A stretch of DNA of 17,326 nt from CAZRNB01 sp964601355. Its GTDB lineage: Bacteria > Planctomycetota > Phycisphaerae > Sedimentisphaerales > Anaerobacaceae. Of this stretch, positions 9,001 through 15,926 are shown piece after piece. The translations under genes and the position numbers were made by a program. The stretch covers positions 1-17,326 of the forward strand of contig CAZRNB010000059.1 in NCBI GenBank assembly GCA_964601355.1, in the 5' to 3' direction. The number at the start of each line of letters is the position of its first letter. The stretch's first letter is position 1. The notes beneath the pieces were generated by a model, which searched no databases, was not told where the DNA came from, and saw nothing but the letters and a program-made list of their open reading frames with translations.

Positions 9001-10408
9001 CATATATAAAAGCCCTGCGACGCTCCGGAGTATCGTTTTGCGAAAGAAATACCTTTAGCTCACGCTGGATTGCAGTCCGCAGGACGCCTTCCGGCGTAAC
9101 AGAGCCTTCCAGAATCATATCTACCAATTGCGTTTCTTTACCTGGCCACGGCGGCTCATTAGCTATGAAGTATCCTAAAAGCCAGGGATCATCCTTGTGC
9201 GGTGCGCACTGCTTTGCCGCAGCCTCATCTACGAGCTTCGCCCATTTCGGCGAATAGACATCGGGTAATCCCATCCAACCGGTCTCAAGCCCCCAGCCTC
9301 TACCCAGCATAATCACATAAGGCTTGCGTTGCGCCGCCCACAATGTCGAGTCAGACCAGTTTGCAATAGTATTAAAGCCCCAGGCATCCATCCGCCGCAA
9401 CGTCAGATCGATCCACTTTTGCTGCCAATCCGTGCCAAAACGCCTCAGCAGATTCCAGGTGTAAAAAGACGCCTGAAAAAAACGACGGTCAGGCCAGCCG
9501 GCACTGGTTAGATCCGCAGGAGGCTTAGAAGCAAAAATATCTTCCCGACCCTGCGTTCGCGTGCCGGATGCAGGCCCTATACAGTCGATACCGGTAGAAA
9601 AAAACAGATGCCCATCAGGGTCAACGAACCACCATTTTTCATCAATCTGCTCAACACGAAAGAAACCGGTCGCTCCGGCCTTAGTGTTCAGATATCCACC
9701 ATATTTACATAAGTTAAAATCACCGCTGGAAAGTGTCTCTTCTTCTTGCGCCCACGCTTTCTTCAATTCTTCGAGCGATTTGACCTTTCCAGGCCAGTCG
9801 GCAGGAATCCATTGTCCGAACTCATCGACCAGCGGCTTTGGCTCAAGGACGGCATCCCCGGGGTCTTCTTTAGCCAGCTGGATAGAGCGGATTTCCAACG
9901 TCGGCTTTTCGATAGGATTTTGCATTTGCACACCCAAAGCCACAACCTCATTCAATGGGCCGGGGGGTCTGCCCACACCCATCCAAAACGAATTCCGGGG
10001 TTTGTTGCCCATCGATGCCATATCAAAGCCTTCTCGCACCGTCTGTTTGAAATATTTCAGCGGCACGGCCGCACGTATCCACGCACCGGAAAACGGGTGA
10101 ATCATCGCCGCTCGCGCCAAATCGCCGTTATATAACTTTAGTTCAAATCGCTGCGGTGAAGACGCCGCCAGCTCCATGACCAGGAACTCATAAACAGACC
10201 AGTCGGAGGGCATATTCGGATCAAGGTCTTTCAAAGCCCATTTATGCTCTTTACTTTCACCCTCGAAAACTACCTTCAGCGGTTTCTCAAGGGCGAAACC
10301 GGGAATCGAAGAAAAAACCAACGATAATGTAATCACAGCTTGAAATGCCAAAAACCATCGCGATGCCAATGACAACACGTAAGGTAATAATGATTTAAAA
10401 ACTTTCAT
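6095..10408 (-). CDS. Secreted fusion: GH50/agarase-like barrel + GH95 alpha-L-fucosidase/galactosidase
   Basis: One uninterrupted frame of 1437 residues holds two complete enzymes. After a signal peptide (about 1-39) comes a beta-rich module (40-180) and a clan GH-A barrel (about 190-630) resembling GH50 beta-agarases: DEFGQW...DWPGKV, FFRVEQIDEKWWFVDPDGHLF, probable acid/base E418 in FIANEPP and nucleophile E544 in LIGEFHIG. Residues about 685-1437 are a full GH95 enzyme: LPIGNGRLGAMVFGG, TININAEMNYW (N1050, N1052), CPSISPEN (E1179) and QIDGNFGG (D1343), matching the Asn/Asn/Glu/Asp set of the GH95 inverting alpha-L-fucosidase AfcA. Each half has the length of a stand-alone family member. 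The linker (about 648-668) is made of a translated palindromic repeat. GAGG at 10421-10424 is 12 nt before the ATG at 10408 but abuts the ATG at 10420, which would add MKNN; I prefer 10408, 1 nt after the upstream stop. GH95 call firm; GH50 assignment tentative. Confidence 0.88.
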   Translation of the reverse strand: MKVFKSLLPYVLSLASRWFLAFQAVITLSLVFSSIPGFALEKPLKVVFEGESKEHKWALKDLDPNMPSDWSVYEFLVMELAASSPQRFELKLYNGDLARAAMIHPFSGAWIRAAVPLKYFKQTVREGFDMASMGNKPRNSFWMGVGRPPGPLNEVVALGVQMQNPIEKPTLEIRSIQLAKEDPGDAVLEPKPLVDEFGQWIPADWPGKVKSLEELKKAWAQEEETLSSGDFNLCKYGGYLNTKAGATGFFRVEQIDEKWWFVDPDGHLFFSTGIDCIGPASGTRTQGREDIFASKPPADLTSAGWPDRRFFQASFYTWNLLRRFGTDWQQKWIDLTLRRMDAWGFNTIANWSDSTLWAAQRKPYVIMLGRGWGLETGWMGLPDVYSPKWAKLVDEAAAKQCAPHKDDPWLLGYFIANEPPWPGKETQLVDMILEGSVTPEGVLRTAIQRELKVFLSQNDTPERRRAFIYGAFEKMLDVINASVRKHDPNHLNLGIRFGGRPADEVIRMARVFDVYSQNIYSYAPDVNSLEKIYKLTARPILIGEFHIGTPGRGLAAGLVQAANQQERGVAYRYYVENAAAHPALVGTHWFQWLDQPSTGRMDGENYNIGFVDVTDRSYPELVEAAKAAHKRLYEVHSGKVPPFSQRPKASDAPEGVLRQESLGLRTADFNGVFVGMAPPPVEPLSLWYRRPAGHYGQYWNYRQKEGAWVEALPIGNGRLGAMVFGGIVSERIQLNEDTLWAGGPYDPANPEARDALPEARRLIFEGKFQEAETIIGQKMMAKPLRQLPYQTVGDLILTFPRVERVENYRRDLNLDTAVASVIYTTNGVTFTREVFSSPVDQVIVIRLTADKPGQISFTAAMQTSQQATVQAELPDTLVMRGVNGSAQGIEGALKFQALVRIMTSGGDINVGQDKISIAGADSATLLVAVATSFKSYNDVSGDPETLAKGYIAAASKKSYDDLRRDHISEHQRLFRRVTLDLGKTKQAALPTDERIRNPDKTNDPQLAALYFQFGRYLLISSSRPGTQPANLQGIWNDKMSPPWESKYTININAEMNYWPAEPTNLAECAEPLIAMVMDLSKTGARTANVMYGARGWVCHHNTDIWRASAPVDGPYYGFWPTGGAWLCKHLWDHYEYSLDKEFLAQVYTAMKGSAQFFLDTLVEEPKNKWLVTCPSISPENRHKYNVSLCAGPTMDMQILRDLFTNCIHASVALGVDKDFREQLAAARARLAPNQIGKGGYLQEWLEDWDMEARDLHHRHVSHLYGLYPSDQINVYGTPELAAAVRKSLEIRGDEATGWGIGWRLNLWACLHDAEHAYKILTMLLRPERTYANMFDAHPPFQIDGNFGGCAGISEMLLQSRAGQIELLPALPKAWPNGKVTGLRARGGFEVDIEWKDGKLTCAKIRSFVNNRCRLRYGDVIHEADLKKCEELQWDGRR
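8415..8464. repeat. Palindromic GC-rich repeat, long copy, in the GH50-GH95 linker
   Basis: The element contains three self-complementary cores in a row: AGTCCTAAGGACT (8418-8430), a GGACGCC/GGCG hairpin around TTCC (8440-8454), and GCGTCGGACGC (8454-8464). On the coding strand it is translated as APEGVLRQESLGLRTA, at about residues 652-667 of the fusion protein, exactly between its two enzyme domains. A shorter relative lies at 9072-9096 in the same gene. Confidence 0.65.
9072..9096. repeat. Palindromic GC-rich repeat, short copy, in the GH50-like barrel
   Basis: The plus strand reads GCAGTCC then GCAGGACGCCTTCCGGCG. It shares both ends (GCAGTCC and GGACGCCTTCCGGCG) with the copy at 8415-8454 but lacks its middle 14 bases. 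On the coding strand it is translated as TPEGVLRTA near residue 438, about 20 residues after the probable acid/base E418, where a surface loop is likely. Confidence 0.6.
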
Positions 10409-10409
10409 A

Positions 10410-11420
10410 TTATTTTTCATCCTCTAATTTCGGCAGCAACTGGATATACGTCGGCTTGTCGATATCGCAGGCAAGGGAACCATCTTTACATTTTAGCTCG
10501 GCAACCTGAATGACGGCACGCCGCCTGGCATAGGGATCATTTGGGTCGATATTCCCTTTACCAAGCCCTGTAAAATAGAATAAATACGCCCTGTCGCCGC
10601 TTACGACCACATCGCCATGAGAGCCCGGCAGATTCTGTGCCTGCGGCTTCCAATCCAGGCAGTTATCTGATCTCCAAACGCCAAGACCCTTCCAAACATC
10701 AGCAATCATCCAGTAATGCTCCTTCCAGCGAAAGACCTTCGGCCCTTCACCGTTGCGGTCGCTGACGGCGTTGCCGTGTGCCTCCCACTTGTACAGGTCG
10801 GGGCTGTCCGCATAAGAAAGTGACATTTTAGCCCGCTCATCCTTGTACCACATCCGCCACTTGCCGTCCGCAAGGCCAATCACACAGGCGTCGATAATAC
10901 GATCACTCTTGAGGTCCAGTACCGACTCGAATTTCCACTTGATCATATCCGAGCTGGTCAAATGAACAATCTGGCGAGGGTGATTCCAATCTGGAAATAC
11001 GCCTGGCACAAAACTAAGATACATGTGGCAGGTGCCATCATGGGCAATGACTTCCGGCGCCCAATATGTATATTCGCTCAGCCCCCCGGTGTAATCGATT
11101 TTGGCTAAGCCACGATATTTCCATGTTGCGCCGCCGTCCAATGACTCGGCGATGCCGATGCGCGAGCCATGCACCCACGTAAAGCCGGGCGTATTCGGCT
11201 CAACCGCACGGCGGCTCGTGTAAAACATAAACCATTTGTTCTCCTGAGTGTTGAAACACAGGACAGGATCGGTCGGAGCATCATAAATCGGGTCGCGATA
11301 CAACGGCTTCGGGGCCACCTTGCCCTGCTGCGCAGTCTCCTGCGAAGCCGGTTCCACACCAGATGCAATCACATTAATCAAAATCACGGCTATCAGAATT
11401 GATAAAGTATTACTCTTCAT
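10410..11420 (-). CDS. Secreted GH43-like five-bladed beta-propeller glycosidase
   Basis: A 336-residue protein with a signal peptide (about 1-22) and repeated propeller strands ending in WxxxG-type turns, typical of clan GH-F/GH43-related enzymes. Candidate catalytic carboxylates occur in the expected order: D51 in APTDPVLCF (base), D177 in RIIDACV (pKa modulator) and E225 in GEGPKVFRW (acid). The YWAPEV motif near residue 119 is also GH43-like. I cannot assign a CAZy family or subfamily; alpha-L-arabinofuranosidase or exo-galactanase activity would fit the neighbours. The ATG at 11420 is preceded by AAGGTGG with about 7 nt spacing. The gene follows the GH106-like gene by 52 bp, and its stop TAA (10410-10412) lies 1 nt before the preferred start of the GH50-GH95 gene, indicating translational coupling of the two. 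Confidence 0.8.
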   Translation of the reverse strand: MKSNTLSILIAVILINVIASGVEPASQETAQQGKVAPKPLYRDPIYDAPTDPVLCFNTQENKWFMFYTSRRAVEPNTPGFTWVHGSRIGIAESLDGGATWKYRGLAKIDYTGGLSEYTYWAPEVIAHDGTCHMYLSFVPGVFPDWNHPRQIVHLTSSDMIKWKFESVLDLKSDRIIDACVIGLADGKWRMWYKDERAKMSLSYADSPDLYKWEAHGNAVSDRNGEGPKVFRWKEHYWMIADVWKGLGVWRSDNCLDWKPQAQNLPGSHGDVVVSGDRAYLFYFTGLGKGNIDPNDPYARRRAVIQVAELKCKDGSLACDIDKPTYIQLLPKLEDEK

Positions 11421-11472
11421 TTGTGCACCACCTTTCTCTTGTTCATTTCTATCCGTAACGGCTTTCTATCTC

Positions 11473-14361
11473 TCAGAAACCCATCTTTACAGGTGTTAGT
11501 GTAACAGGACCAATTAAACCCGAATCCCGTGGAGGCCACTTTGACGCACTGAACAGGCCATCAGGCCCTCTGTTCTCCGGACGCCTTGCGGGGAAATTGA
11601 CATTGTAGAACTTTTTATAGCTCTCATTTCGCCTGTCCATATCAGCGATTCGATTCGCCATCAAGTTTGATACTTTCACTTCAAGAACGTTCTTGTCACC
11701 GAGCTGATCTTTCAGAATTAAAATACGATATGGCGAACTAATCAGCGTTCCTAATTCCTTTCCATTAAGCATAACAACGGCACTTTCACACACCCTGCCC
11801 AGATCGAGCAGCCACCCATCTGGAAATTCTAAATTCTGAATTCTAAATTCTAAATTTATTGTGTACTTCGCAGTGCCTGAAAAATTCTTCACTGCTTCGC
11901 CGCCAAAATTTGTCCAGGATTCCAATTGCTGTTTCTCCACAGCAGCCGGTAATTCAGGTCCGCCCTCAATGAAGCTAACGTTCCAGCTGCCTTTAATCTC
12001 CTGAGGTTCGCCAATTGCCTTAACATAATTATACGCAGGCCCTTTTATTACAGCTTCAAACGTTTTCAAAATCATAGATTCGCCAGGTGCAAGCTGCAGA
12101 TAAATTTCTGTCACGTCCTGAACAGAACGAATCGCTGCTAATCCAGCGTTCCCAAACATTGGCTCAAAAATCGCGACTGATTTTGCATTTGCTTGTAGAG
12201 GTACCCAGCCGTCCACCGGCTCTTTGCCCCAGTTGACGACAAAATAATAATTGCCCTCAGCATATATACGACGGACAAATTGCAGTCCTTTTTCCACCAT
12301 TGATTCTCGCCTGATCTGGGCGTATGACAGCAGTTGTCCGATGTCACTACCTAACAAAAATTTACCCTTGCCAACCGTCGCGATTTGAATATCAGAATTT
12401 GCAGCCTTTGTGAAATCAAGACTGGATAAAGCAAGCTTAAAATCATTTTGTCTTTTTTCAAGGTCGCCCCATCCTGGGACATCCGAGGGTAAACTCTTGT
12501 GAATAATAATGGTAGCGCCTTGTTGTGCCAATTCAATTAGCCTCTGGAACGTTTTTAGAGGAATGAGACGACATTCCGGCACAACGATGGCTTTATATGA
12601 ACCACCACAAGAAGATAAAATTCTAAATTCTGAATTCTGAATTCTGAATTCTGTCTCCGCAAGCTGCCTATCTGATATAAAATCAAATGTGTAACCACTG
12701 TCCATCATTGCCTGCCCAACGTCACGGGCCGAGCCGGAGACCTGAGCACTAAAATGCTGTAACATGCTTTTACCCGGAGTTGACCACTGATCGTAAATCG
12801 GGTAATAAAGAAGCACATCATTATCCGGCTGGCCGGCTTGCAGGAAAGACTGGCAGCGAGCGACATACGCATTTAAAGCCGGGAAATCGTTCCAGAAAGA
12901 GTTTGTCGGGCCGAAATGCACAGAGGCATAAAACATCCAGCCAGGCCATTTCTCCCACGATGGTGAGAAAGTCGTGCCATGGTAAAAAATGTGATTAATG
13001 CCGCCTATAAAAAATCGATCCAAAGCGGCCTTCACATCGCCCAAAGTTGCACAGAAATGCTCATTAAGCCATGTAGCTGATTCCGACGATGCAAGTTTTT
13101 TGCCGTTTGTCTGCGCTGCAGAGGAAGCCAATTTAAACCCGAGTATGTCGGAGCCTTCGGTCTCCGGGATGCCGCTTGCCGCGTAAAGATCGAGCAAATT
13201 CGCAGGAGAGCCGTGAGCCTGATTTCGGGTTGTTGCGCCCTTCGTCTTTGCCCACTGGCGCCATGTAATCGTAAATTCATCCAGAAGCAAATCGGAAATC
13301 GTTTCGCGATAGTCACAAAGGACCCGAATATTTTTCTCCTGCGAATCGTTTCCAAACAATGCCGGCAAATTCTCGCGCAGGTCATAGCCGCGTCGCTTCT
13401 GGAATTCCTCAAAAAATTCAGGAGTCCAGTTCGACTCACCTGCCGCATCATCGACCTCGTAAGAATCATTAAAATACGCACGCAGTAAGGTAACTTCGTG
13501 GCTGGCATAAGCCTCGTCGAAACTCAGGAGGTAATTCTTTAGTGCAGTTCCGGAGAAATGATCTATCACGTTTCCTTCGCCGCCCGGCCCTGCTCGCTCG
13601 ACCATCTTTCCGTGCCAGCCTTGAAAGAGGGCATACAATATCCACTTCCCCGCTGAAGCTGTCCAATCCAGCTTCCCATCTTTGGAAACTTTATCTGTCA
13701 GATTAATAACTTGGCCCTGGTCTGAATACGCCATCAACACTATCAATGGCAAAGGCTTTTCGAACCGGACCTGCTCTAAGGCAAGGGCCTGCAGATTTTC
13801 ATTGGCACTGATAGGGTCTTTAAGCTCTGAGATATTCACGCGACGCCCTATTGCCCGCACCAAGGGCTTTTGCACATAGTTTATCAGCTCGCTTAGACTT
13901 TCGCCGCCTTTTAATGTATAAGTCTTATAGACAACGTTCTTACACGCTTCTGCATCTGTGACCCAGGGACCGCCGAAAGGCCAGCCGTTTCCGGTAGCCA
14001 TGTCAATACCCATATCGAGCTTGTCGGCCTCCTTCAGAATAAAGCTCAGCATGTTCATCCAGGCAGGTGACAAGTAGCTGATGAATTGATCCTCATATCC
14101 CTTGACGCCGTAAATGGGCGTTAATTCCAGCCCCCCGAGTCCAGCTTTTTGATATTTTTCCACCTCTGCTTTCAAGTCCTTCTCGTTAACGATATTACCC
14201 ATCCACCACCAGCGCGACCAGGGCTTGGTCTCTCTGGTTACCTTCGGCCACTGGAGCTCGGCCTTTGTTGCTAATGCTACGTCTTTGCCTGCTCCTAAGA
14301 AACCGAGCATTAACACTGTAAAAGCAAAAATCTTCAAATAACGATAGTTTTTCGTCGTCAT
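11473..14361 (-). CDS. Secreted GH106-like alpha-L-rhamnosidase carrying translated heptamer repeats
   Basis: A 962-residue exported enzyme. The signal peptide is about 1-31 (hydrophobic IFAFTVLMLGFLGAG). The N-terminal catalytic region starts with WSRWWWMGNIVNEKDL and GLGGLELTPIYG, then GIDMATGNGWPFGGPWV, a pattern characteristic of GH106 alpha-L-rhamnosidases. Candidate catalytic acids are E400/E402 in GIPETEGSD and E427 in SSESATW; I cannot choose between them by eye. The C-terminal region (about 800-960) is a carbohydrate-binding-like beta-sandwich with WLLDLGRVCESAVVMLNGKELG. Two heptamer arrays are translated inside it, as EFRIQNSEFRI at 571-581 and LEFRIQNLEF near 838; they are not expected in the family. 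The start at 14361 has GGAG 7 nt upstream. The enzyme would release L-rhamnose from pectic or similar side chains. Confidence 0.87.
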   Translation of the reverse strand: MTTKNYRYLKIFAFTVLMLGFLGAGKDVALATKAELQWPKVTRETKPWSRWWWMGNIVNEKDLKAEVEKYQKAGLGGLELTPIYGVKGYEDQFISYLSPAWMNMLSFILKEADKLDMGIDMATGNGWPFGGPWVTDAEACKNVVYKTYTLKGGESLSELINYVQKPLVRAIGRRVNISELKDPISANENLQALALEQVRFEKPLPLIVLMAYSDQGQVINLTDKVSKDGKLDWTASAGKWILYALFQGWHGKMVERAGPGGEGNVIDHFSGTALKNYLLSFDEAYASHEVTLLRAYFNDSYEVDDAAGESNWTPEFFEEFQKRRGYDLRENLPALFGNDSQEKNIRVLCDYRETISDLLLDEFTITWRQWAKTKGATTRNQAHGSPANLLDLYAASGIPETEGSDILGFKLASSAAQTNGKKLASSESATWLNEHFCATLGDVKAALDRFFIGGINHIFYHGTTFSPSWEKWPGWMFYASVHFGPTNSFWNDFPALNAYVARCQSFLQAGQPDNDVLLYYPIYDQWSTPGKSMLQHFSAQVSGSARDVGQAMMDSGYTFDFISDRQLAETEFRIQNSEFRILSSCGGSYKAIVVPECRLIPLKTFQRLIELAQQGATIIIHKSLPSDVPGWGDLEKRQNDFKLALSSLDFTKAANSDIQIATVGKGKFLLGSDIGQLLSYAQIRRESMVEKGLQFVRRIYAEGNYYFVVNWGKEPVDGWVPLQANAKSVAIFEPMFGNAGLAAIRSVQDVTEIYLQLAPGESMILKTFEAVIKGPAYNYVKAIGEPQEIKGSWNVSFIEGGPELPAAVEKQQLESWTNFGGEAVKNFSGTAKYTINLEFRIQNLEFPDGWLLDLGRVCESAVVMLNGKELGTLISSPYRILILKDQLGDKNVLEVKVSNLMANRIADMDRRNESYKKFYNVNFPARRPENRGPDGLFSASKWPPRDSGLIGPVTLTPVKMGF
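11825..11852. repeat. In-frame heptanucleotide array AATTCTR, four units
   Basis: The plus strand reads AATTCTA, AATTCTG, AATTCTA, AATTCTA without interruption. It lies inside the GH106-like gene and is translated on the minus strand as LEFRIQNLEF, just before the conserved WLLDLG strand of the C-terminal sandwich. Confidence 0.85.
12619..12653. repeat. In-frame heptanucleotide array AATTCTG, five units
   Basis: The plus strand reads AATTCTA followed by four exact AATTCTG units. It lies inside the GH106-like gene, translated on the minus strand as EFRIQNSEFRI (residues 571-581). It is the most perfect array in the window. Confidence 0.9.
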
Positions 14362-14400
14362 AATGTCTCTCCAATTCTCGATCCTCGTTTTATCACCCTA

Positions 14401-14428
14401 CGAGTAACGAGCATCGAGTATCCAGCAT
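14401..14428. repeat. Heptanucleotide array CGAGNAT/CCAGCAT, four units
   Basis: The plus strand reads CGAGTAA, CGAGCAT, CGAGTAT, CCAGCAT. It fills the centre of the 93-bp gap between the GH29 gene (stop at 14455) and the GH106-like gene (start at 14361). It resembles the CAAGNAT array at 6062-6089, differing mainly at the second base. Confidence 0.7.
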
Positions 14429-14454
14429 CCAGTTCAATATTGACAGATAATGTT

Positions 14455-15864
14455 TTATTTAGCCACCTCCAAGACCAGCACAGAGTCCATCTTATTGGGG
14501 GCAGTCTCGGGTAGTGTCACCGTGACTCGGTCGGCTTCCTGTTTTACATCAAGCCCTTTGTGCTCGGGGTCAGCCAGCATATATGCCTTATTGACCTTGC
14601 CTTTTACCTTGGATAGCTCAAATGATCCAGCAGGCCACTTGAAAAAATGTATAAACAGTTTGCCGGGCTTGGTGGTGCAGCGCCAATCGGTCTTAGCGTT
14701 GAAGACGATGTTGCCGCGGTCATCCTTTTTTTCCGGGTCGGGCGAGCCAAGCTCATTACCGAACGGTGTAGTACCAGCGCCGTATATGGATTCACCGTTG
14801 ACCTTGAGCCAGCGGCCCACGGCTCGCAGATTATCCTGGCTGGGCTGTGGAATTACGCCTTCAGCAGTGGGACCGACATTCAAAAGGTAGTTGCCGCCTT
14901 TGCTGACGATATCCACCAGCTTAAAGATAAGGTCTTCGGGTGTTTTCCAGTTATTGTCGTCTTTCTTGTATCCCCACGTGCGATTTATGGTCGCAGGAAC
15001 TTCCCAGTCACCAGCTACAACCGTATTTGGAATCCGGTTGTCGCCCATCGAGCGGTAATCGCCCTCTATGCCGAGCCGGCCGTCAATCAAACAAGCCGGC
15101 TGCAGCCTGCGGACAATGTCAACGAAGCGCTGCCCGCGTTCGGCATACTTGGGCCCCTGCTTTGCGTCCATCATACGCGGTGTGTCAAACCAGATCAAAC
15201 AAACCGGGCCATATCTGGTCAATAATTCCTTGACCTGCGGCTCAGCCTTGTCACGCAGGTACTGATCAAAATCCTTTTTATCATCGGGTCCAAAATCCCA
15301 CGTGTTGCCGATGCCGTTCGGCTCGTGCCAATCCTGCGATTGTGAGTAGTAGAAGCCAAGCTTAATATCGTGTTTTGCGCATGCCGTAGCAAGCTCTTTG
15401 ATAGGATCACGCTTAAACGGAGCAGCATTAACGATGTTATACTTGCTGACCTTGGAGCCATACATCGCAAAGCCATCATGGTGCTTGCTGGTGATGACAA
15501 TGTATTTCATTCCGGCATCCTCTGCCAGCTTCACCCATTCTTCGGCGTTGAACTTCACCGGATTAAACTGAGATGCAAGCTGCTCATACTCCTTAACCGG
15601 AATCTTGGCACGATTCATAATCCATTCGCCGATTCCTGCAACGGGTTTTCCTTTCCACTCCCCGGCTGGAACAGCATAAATCCCCCAGTGAATAAACAGG
15701 CCAAACTTTGCCTCACGGAACCATTCCATCTTGGCATCCTGCGATAATGGCGCTATCTGTGCAGCCTTTGGTGCTGTGCTACAACCAGCCAATTGACCAA
15801 GAATCGCCAGAGCGAAAAGTAGTGTGATCAAATGGATACGACTTCGTAAAACTTTCGATTGCAT
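14455..15864 (-). CDS. GH29 alpha-L-fucosidase, predicted lipoprotein
   Basis: A retaining exo-alpha-L-fucosidase of 469 residues, the normal length for a bacterial GH29 without extra modules. The N-terminus is a lipoprotein signal with lipobox LAGC (Cys28), so the enzyme is probably membrane-anchored in the periplasm or at the surface. GH29 hallmarks are WFREAKFGLFIHWGIYAVP (48-66), YIVITSKHHDGFAMY (121-135), nucleophile D227 in CLIWFDTP, and NYLLNVGPTAEG near residue 325. E288 in GDWEVPATINRTWGY is a plausible acid/base, but that residue varies in the family. The start at 15864 has AGGAG 8 nt upstream. It follows the GH51 gene by 62 bp and precedes the GH106-like gene by 93 bp. With the GH95 domain further along it gives the cluster two enzymes for 6-deoxy-L-galactose-type sugars. 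Confidence 0.95.
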   Translation of the reverse strand: MQSKVLRSRIHLITLLFALAILGQLAGCSTAPKAAQIAPLSQDAKMEWFREAKFGLFIHWGIYAVPAGEWKGKPVAGIGEWIMNRAKIPVKEYEQLASQFNPVKFNAEEWVKLAEDAGMKYIVITSKHHDGFAMYGSKVSKYNIVNAAPFKRDPIKELATACAKHDIKLGFYYSQSQDWHEPNGIGNTWDFGPDDKKDFDQYLRDKAEPQVKELLTRYGPVCLIWFDTPRMMDAKQGPKYAERGQRFVDIVRRLQPACLIDGRLGIEGDYRSMGDNRIPNTVVAGDWEVPATINRTWGYKKDDNNWKTPEDLIFKLVDIVSKGGNYLLNVGPTAEGVIPQPSQDNLRAVGRWLKVNGESIYGAGTTPFGNELGSPDPEKKDDRGNIVFNAKTDWRCTTKPGKLFIHFFKWPAGSFELSKVKGKVNKAYMLADPEHKGLDVKQEADRVTVTLPETAPNKMDSVLVLEVAK

Positions 15865-15926
15865 TAGTCTTTCTCCTATAAATCAAATGATTTCTTTGTC
15901 ACTGTTTTCTTGTATTCGTCAATTCT

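Noticed and set aside
9561..10100. 179-codon plus-strand ORF antisense to the GH50-like domain
   Set aside because: A shadow of a long, family-conserved minus-strand gene, with no ribosome binding site or domain features that I can see.
12619..12653. CRISPR-like or regulatory repeat array
   Set aside because: The unit is only 7 nt, there are no spacers, and it lies within a coding frame.
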